Origin: Bog-756 sp963813525 | GTDB taxonomy: Bacteria; Actinomycetota; Acidimicrobiia; Acidimicrobiales; RAAP-2 | DNA length: 64,000 nt | Direction of reading: 5' to 3' | NCBI GenBank assembly: GCA_963813525.1 | Contig: CAWEZI010000005.1 | Coordinates: forward strand, 2,790,001-2,854,000 | In this document: in pieces, positions 61,377 through 64,000 of the stretch | Layout of the letters: the number at the start of each line of letters is the position of its first letter | Position numbering within the stretch: the stretch's first letter is position 1 | Notes under the pieces: model-generated | What the model was told of the DNA's origin: nothing | Seen by the model: only the letters and a program-made list of their open reading frames with translations | Database searches by the model: none | Position numbers and translations under genes: made by a program

Positions 61377-62216
61377 ATGCTCACCCGGTCATCTGGAAAC
61401 CTGACCCTCCGATCCGAACCGGTATCCCCCGCCGCGGAGCGCCTCCAGGGTGACGGATACGTCGTCATCGACGGCGTATTCGACGTCGACGAGGTCGCAG
61501 CACTGTGCACCGATGTCGAACGGGTCTTCGACCAATACCCGCCCGACGACCGTGGGGACCCCCCCGAGCAGTCAGGTCCCTTTCGCTACGAGACGCTCAA
61601 TCGGAGCGGTCTGGCCCAGCGTGCCGTGGCCCACCCCCGCATCCTCGAGGTCATCGAGCCCCTCTTGGGAGATGACTGCCACATCATCGCCAACACCACG
61701 TGGTGGCAACGTCCGGGCCAGAACGAACACCTCGGACGCTTCTGGCATATCGACGCGGGGCCGCACGTCCCTCGTCCGGCCGGCGTCCCGTGGGACAGCC
61801 GCATCCCCTATCCCGTCTTCGCCGTCGCCGCCCATATCTACCTGTGGGATTGTCCGATCGAAGCGGGACCGACAGGGGTGATCCCAGGGAGTCACACCTC
61901 CGGGCAAGCACCTCCCACCTACAGGGCGGCCGATGACAAGCTCGAGTGGGAAGGGCGCAGTGCCCTTCCCATCGTGGCCAAGGCGGGCGACGTCGCCCTC
62001 TTTGTATCGGATGTCTGGCATCGGCGGATGCCGTCGGGGCCCGGCGACCCCGGGCGGATGTTCATCCAGTGTCACTACGGGCGCCGGGACATCGCCCAAC
62101 GGATCCGACCCACATCTTCGGTCAACCACCTCTCAGAGGAAGCCTTGGGTCGCGCCCGGACGCCGAGAGAACGCACCTTGGTCGGGCTCCATCCCCTCGG
62201 TTTCTACGACGGTTGA
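61377..62216 (+). CDS. Phytanoyl-CoA dioxygenase (PhyH) family protein
   Basis: A protein of 279 aa, an Fe(II)/2-oxoglutarate oxygenase. The metal HxD is in FWHIDAGPH, the distal His is in DVWHRRMPSG, and RMFIQCHYGRR supplies a likely co-substrate Arg. The N-terminus LQGDGYVVIDGVFDVDEVAAL is typical PhyH. ATG 61377 was chosen over in-frame starts at 61299 and 61311 that add a non-conserved leader. Substrate unknown; only distantly similar to the PhyH at 36471. Confidence 0.87.
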   Translation: MLTRSSGNLTLRSEPVSPAAERLQGDGYVVIDGVFDVDEVAALCTDVERVFDQYPPDDRGDPPEQSGPFRYETLNRSGLAQRAVAHPRILEVIEPLLGDDCHIIANTTWWQRPGQNEHLGRFWHIDAGPHVPRPAGVPWDSRIPYPVFAVAAHIYLWDCPIEAGPTGVIPGSHTSGQAPPTYRAADDKLEWEGRSALPIVAKAGDVALFVSDVWHRRMPSGPGDPGRMFIQCHYGRRDIAQRIRPTSSVNHLSEEALGRARTPRERTLVGLHPLGFYDG

Positions 62217-62302
62217 CGGGTCTCGGACTGCCAGGTTGGTGAACCAGGTTCCCGGCACGGCGGTGGATGCCTCCGGCGCCGGGCGCATGGCACCGGGCGA
62301 AA

Positions 62303-63799
62303 TCAACCGGTGGGCAGCGGAACGAATGGCTGGACCGATACCCAACACGTTCCGGGAGGAGGCTTGCCCGCCGTGGTCTTGCACAGGGACGAGGCCGGTG
62401 AGTTGACCCGCAACTTGACCACCTGGTACTCGGTGGGCCCGTACCGCTTGTTCGGCCCGTAGGTCAGGGTCGTCGCCCAGGTACCAGGGAAGTCGGTGAT
62501 CTTGGACATGGCCGTTACGAAGGTCCGCCGGTTGAGGTCGGGGCCGGCGTTTTTGGCCGCGGTGACGAAGAGGTCGATGGCTTGGCACCAGCCGGCGATG
62601 GGTCCCTGCTCCTCGATGACGTCGTTCATGTTGCCCGGGGGGATCTGGGGGTACGCCTTGTGCCAGATCACCCAGCATTGGCGCAGACCAGGATCGTAAC
62701 CACCCTGGCTCTGGGGGCGGGGGCTATCGATCCCGCCCAAGGTTTCGGTGGTCACGCCCTCTTGGCCGTTGAGGGCCTTGGCGTAGGGAATGGGTATGAG
62801 CCCGAGCGACGACTCGATGCTCCCCTCGTAGTCGCTCAGCAAGAGGCGCGGGAAGTACTGCTGGGACGTTTCGGCCTGCAACACCGGGTAGAAGACGTTG
62901 AAGGGCATCAAGGGGATGACCGAGGAGACCCCGGCGCTGCGGAGCTGTTGGATGACCAGGGGGGCCTCGGCGCCGGTGGTAGCGGTCTCGTCGGGGTCGG
63001 CGTCAATGGTCTTGACGATCGGGGTGACGCCGGCATTGCGCAGATCGGGCAGGAGATACTGGTTGAGGGCAGCTTCGTCCGAAGCCCGGTTCCCAGCGAT
63101 GACCCCCACTTTGATGCTGCCGCCGATCAGATGGGAGCTGATTCCCCAGTTGACCACCGCCTGAAGAATGGAGGCTTGGTCGGGACCGGTCCACCACAGA
63201 TAAGGCGAACCCTCGTTGGTCCAATTGGTGACGGTCGTCCATGCCCCGAGGAACGGGGTATGACCTTCCTGGGTGATGCACAGCTCGTCGTCACCCGTCC
63301 AGTCACCGATCCCGTCCAAAACGGCAAAAGCCGCGGGCGATCCCTCGGTCCAGTCCTTGCACAGCGCCCGCATGTCGGTCTCGTTGGTCGGATCGAAGCT
63401 CGTAATGATGGGGTTGATCTTCCGACCGTTGATGCCCCCGCTGTCGTTGATGTGGTTGACGAAGAGATCGATGGCCTTGGTCTGCTCGCCGAACTCGGCG
63501 TCGGCGGCAAACCCCTCCTGACCGGCCAGCGAGTTGAGGGCCACCACCGGGAAGACCACGTTGATGGTGGTTTTGGTCACTCCTCGGGACGAGGTGCTGG
63601 CCGAACTCACCGGCGAGGGCCCGCCGGCCGGAGTAGCACCCGAGGTCCCGGTCGAAGCCACCGTCGACGAAGTGGACGGGGATGAAGTCCCACAGGCGGC
63701 GGTGGCCACAAGGACAGCGCCCACAACCGCCCACCCACGCATCCGGAAGGATCGGGGACGCTCGGCAGACTGCCCCGGTGGCCGGGCTCGCGCACTCAT
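62303..63799 (-). CDS. ABC transporter substrate-binding lipoprotein (Leu/Ile/Val-type)
   Basis: A protein of 498 aa. A lipoprotein signal (MRGWAVVGAVLVATAAC, lipobox ending in the Cys) follows a basic N-terminus. A Ser/Thr-rich linker leads to a periplasmic-binding-protein type I domain: AIDLFVNHINDSGGINGRKI, SFDPTNETDMRALCKDW, VGVIAGNRASDEAALNQYLL. This family binds branched-chain amino acids, amides or other small ligands. Permease and ATPase genes are not visible and may lie beyond the window. ATG 63799 was selected to give the lipoprotein N-terminus. Confidence 0.87.
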   Translation of the reverse strand: MSARARPPGQSAERPRSFRMRGWAVVGAVLVATAACGTSSPSTSSTVASTGTSGATPAGGPSPVSSASTSSRGVTKTTINVVFPVVALNSLAGQEGFAADAEFGEQTKAIDLFVNHINDSGGINGRKINPIITSFDPTNETDMRALCKDWTEGSPAAFAVLDGIGDWTGDDELCITQEGHTPFLGAWTTVTNWTNEGSPYLWWTGPDQASILQAVVNWGISSHLIGGSIKVGVIAGNRASDEAALNQYLLPDLRNAGVTPIVKTIDADPDETATTGAEAPLVIQQLRSAGVSSVIPLMPFNVFYPVLQAETSQQYFPRLLLSDYEGSIESSLGLIPIPYAKALNGQEGVTTETLGGIDSPRPQSQGGYDPGLRQCWVIWHKAYPQIPPGNMNDVIEEQGPIAGWCQAIDLFVTAAKNAGPDLNRRTFVTAMSKITDFPGTWATTLTYGPNKRYGPTEYQVVKLRVNSPASSLCKTTAGKPPPGTCWVSVQPFVPLPTG

Positions 63800-64000
63800 C
63801 GGTTCTGCCCCGATCCCATCATCGGATTTGTTCCCTGAGGGGTCCCCACGCTCGCCACTCTCGCCGCACCCACTTTCTCGCCTCGCCAGCGGGCAACACT
63901 CTAAAGATGTTTGGCCACCGACGCCGGACGGAGCCGGGGCAACGCCTCGGAGCGACCGGCCCACTCCATGAAAAAGGCATGGGCCAGAGGGCGCTGTCCC

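Overview
The window reads as chromosomal DNA of a high-GC Gram-positive actinobacterium, most likely an uncultured member of the Acidimicrobiia. That placement is an inference. It rests on the GC-rich codon use, frequent GTG starts, ATGA/GTGA start-stop couplings, a MurT/GatD lipid II amidation pair, an F420-type luciferase-like oxidoreductase, and a Mec-CysO-CysM cysteine pathway block followed by rph and rdgB, as in mycobacteria (Rv1334 to Rv1341 in M. tuberculosis). No single marker gene settles the taxon.

0-12 kb: A TetR repressor faces a tightly packed four-gene operon: a fatty acyl-CoA reductase fused to a HAD phosphatase-like domain, a zinc alcohol dehydrogenase, a lactate-racemase (LarA)-like protein and a PlsC-type acyltransferase. 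Convergent to it is a second coupled operon made of a HAD-PlsC fusion, murT and gatD. Both look like lipid/envelope metabolism.

12-26 kb: Mostly single metabolic or regulatory genes: LysR, two GNAT acetyltransferases, AlgH/YqgE, crotonase, a TetR-MFS efflux pair under a 32-bp perfect palindrome, mscL, an LLM oxidoreductase, nitroreductase, peroxiredoxin, thioesterase, a secreted pentapeptide-repeat protein, a DoxX-like protein, a NERD nuclease-domain protein and a PPOX-fold protein.

26-35.5 kb: An accessory-looking stretch with secreted proteins (a PstS-like binding protein carrying fibronectin domains, and a frameshifted BNR/Asp-box protein), a truncated ASCH-domain gene, a serine recombinase and two tandem PadR plus membrane-protein pairs. 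It ends close to tRNA-Val.

35.5-51.5 kb: Core genome: two tRNAs, a PhyH dioxygenase, GT4 glycosyltransferase, glnD, an L,D-transpeptidase, a second crotonase, a methyltransferase, a DUF4388 protein, then rdgB, rph, a metallo-beta-lactamase-fold hydrolase, cysM, cysO, mec, smpB and the tmRNA gene ssrA. CysO carries an unusual tail after its diglycine.

51.5-56.6 kb: A roughly 5.1-kb insertion lies between ssrA and what appears to be its original terminator. It is bounded by 34-bp near-identical hairpin repeats and contains a broken IS630-type transposase, a P450, a methyltransferase and a decayed recombinase/HTH chimera.

56.6-64 kb: A gene-poor 1.4-kb stretch, then a divergent pair of secreted FG-GAP beta-propeller paralogues separated by a 10-copy octamer repeat, a second PhyH enzyme and a branched-chain-amino-acid-type ABC binding lipoprotein.
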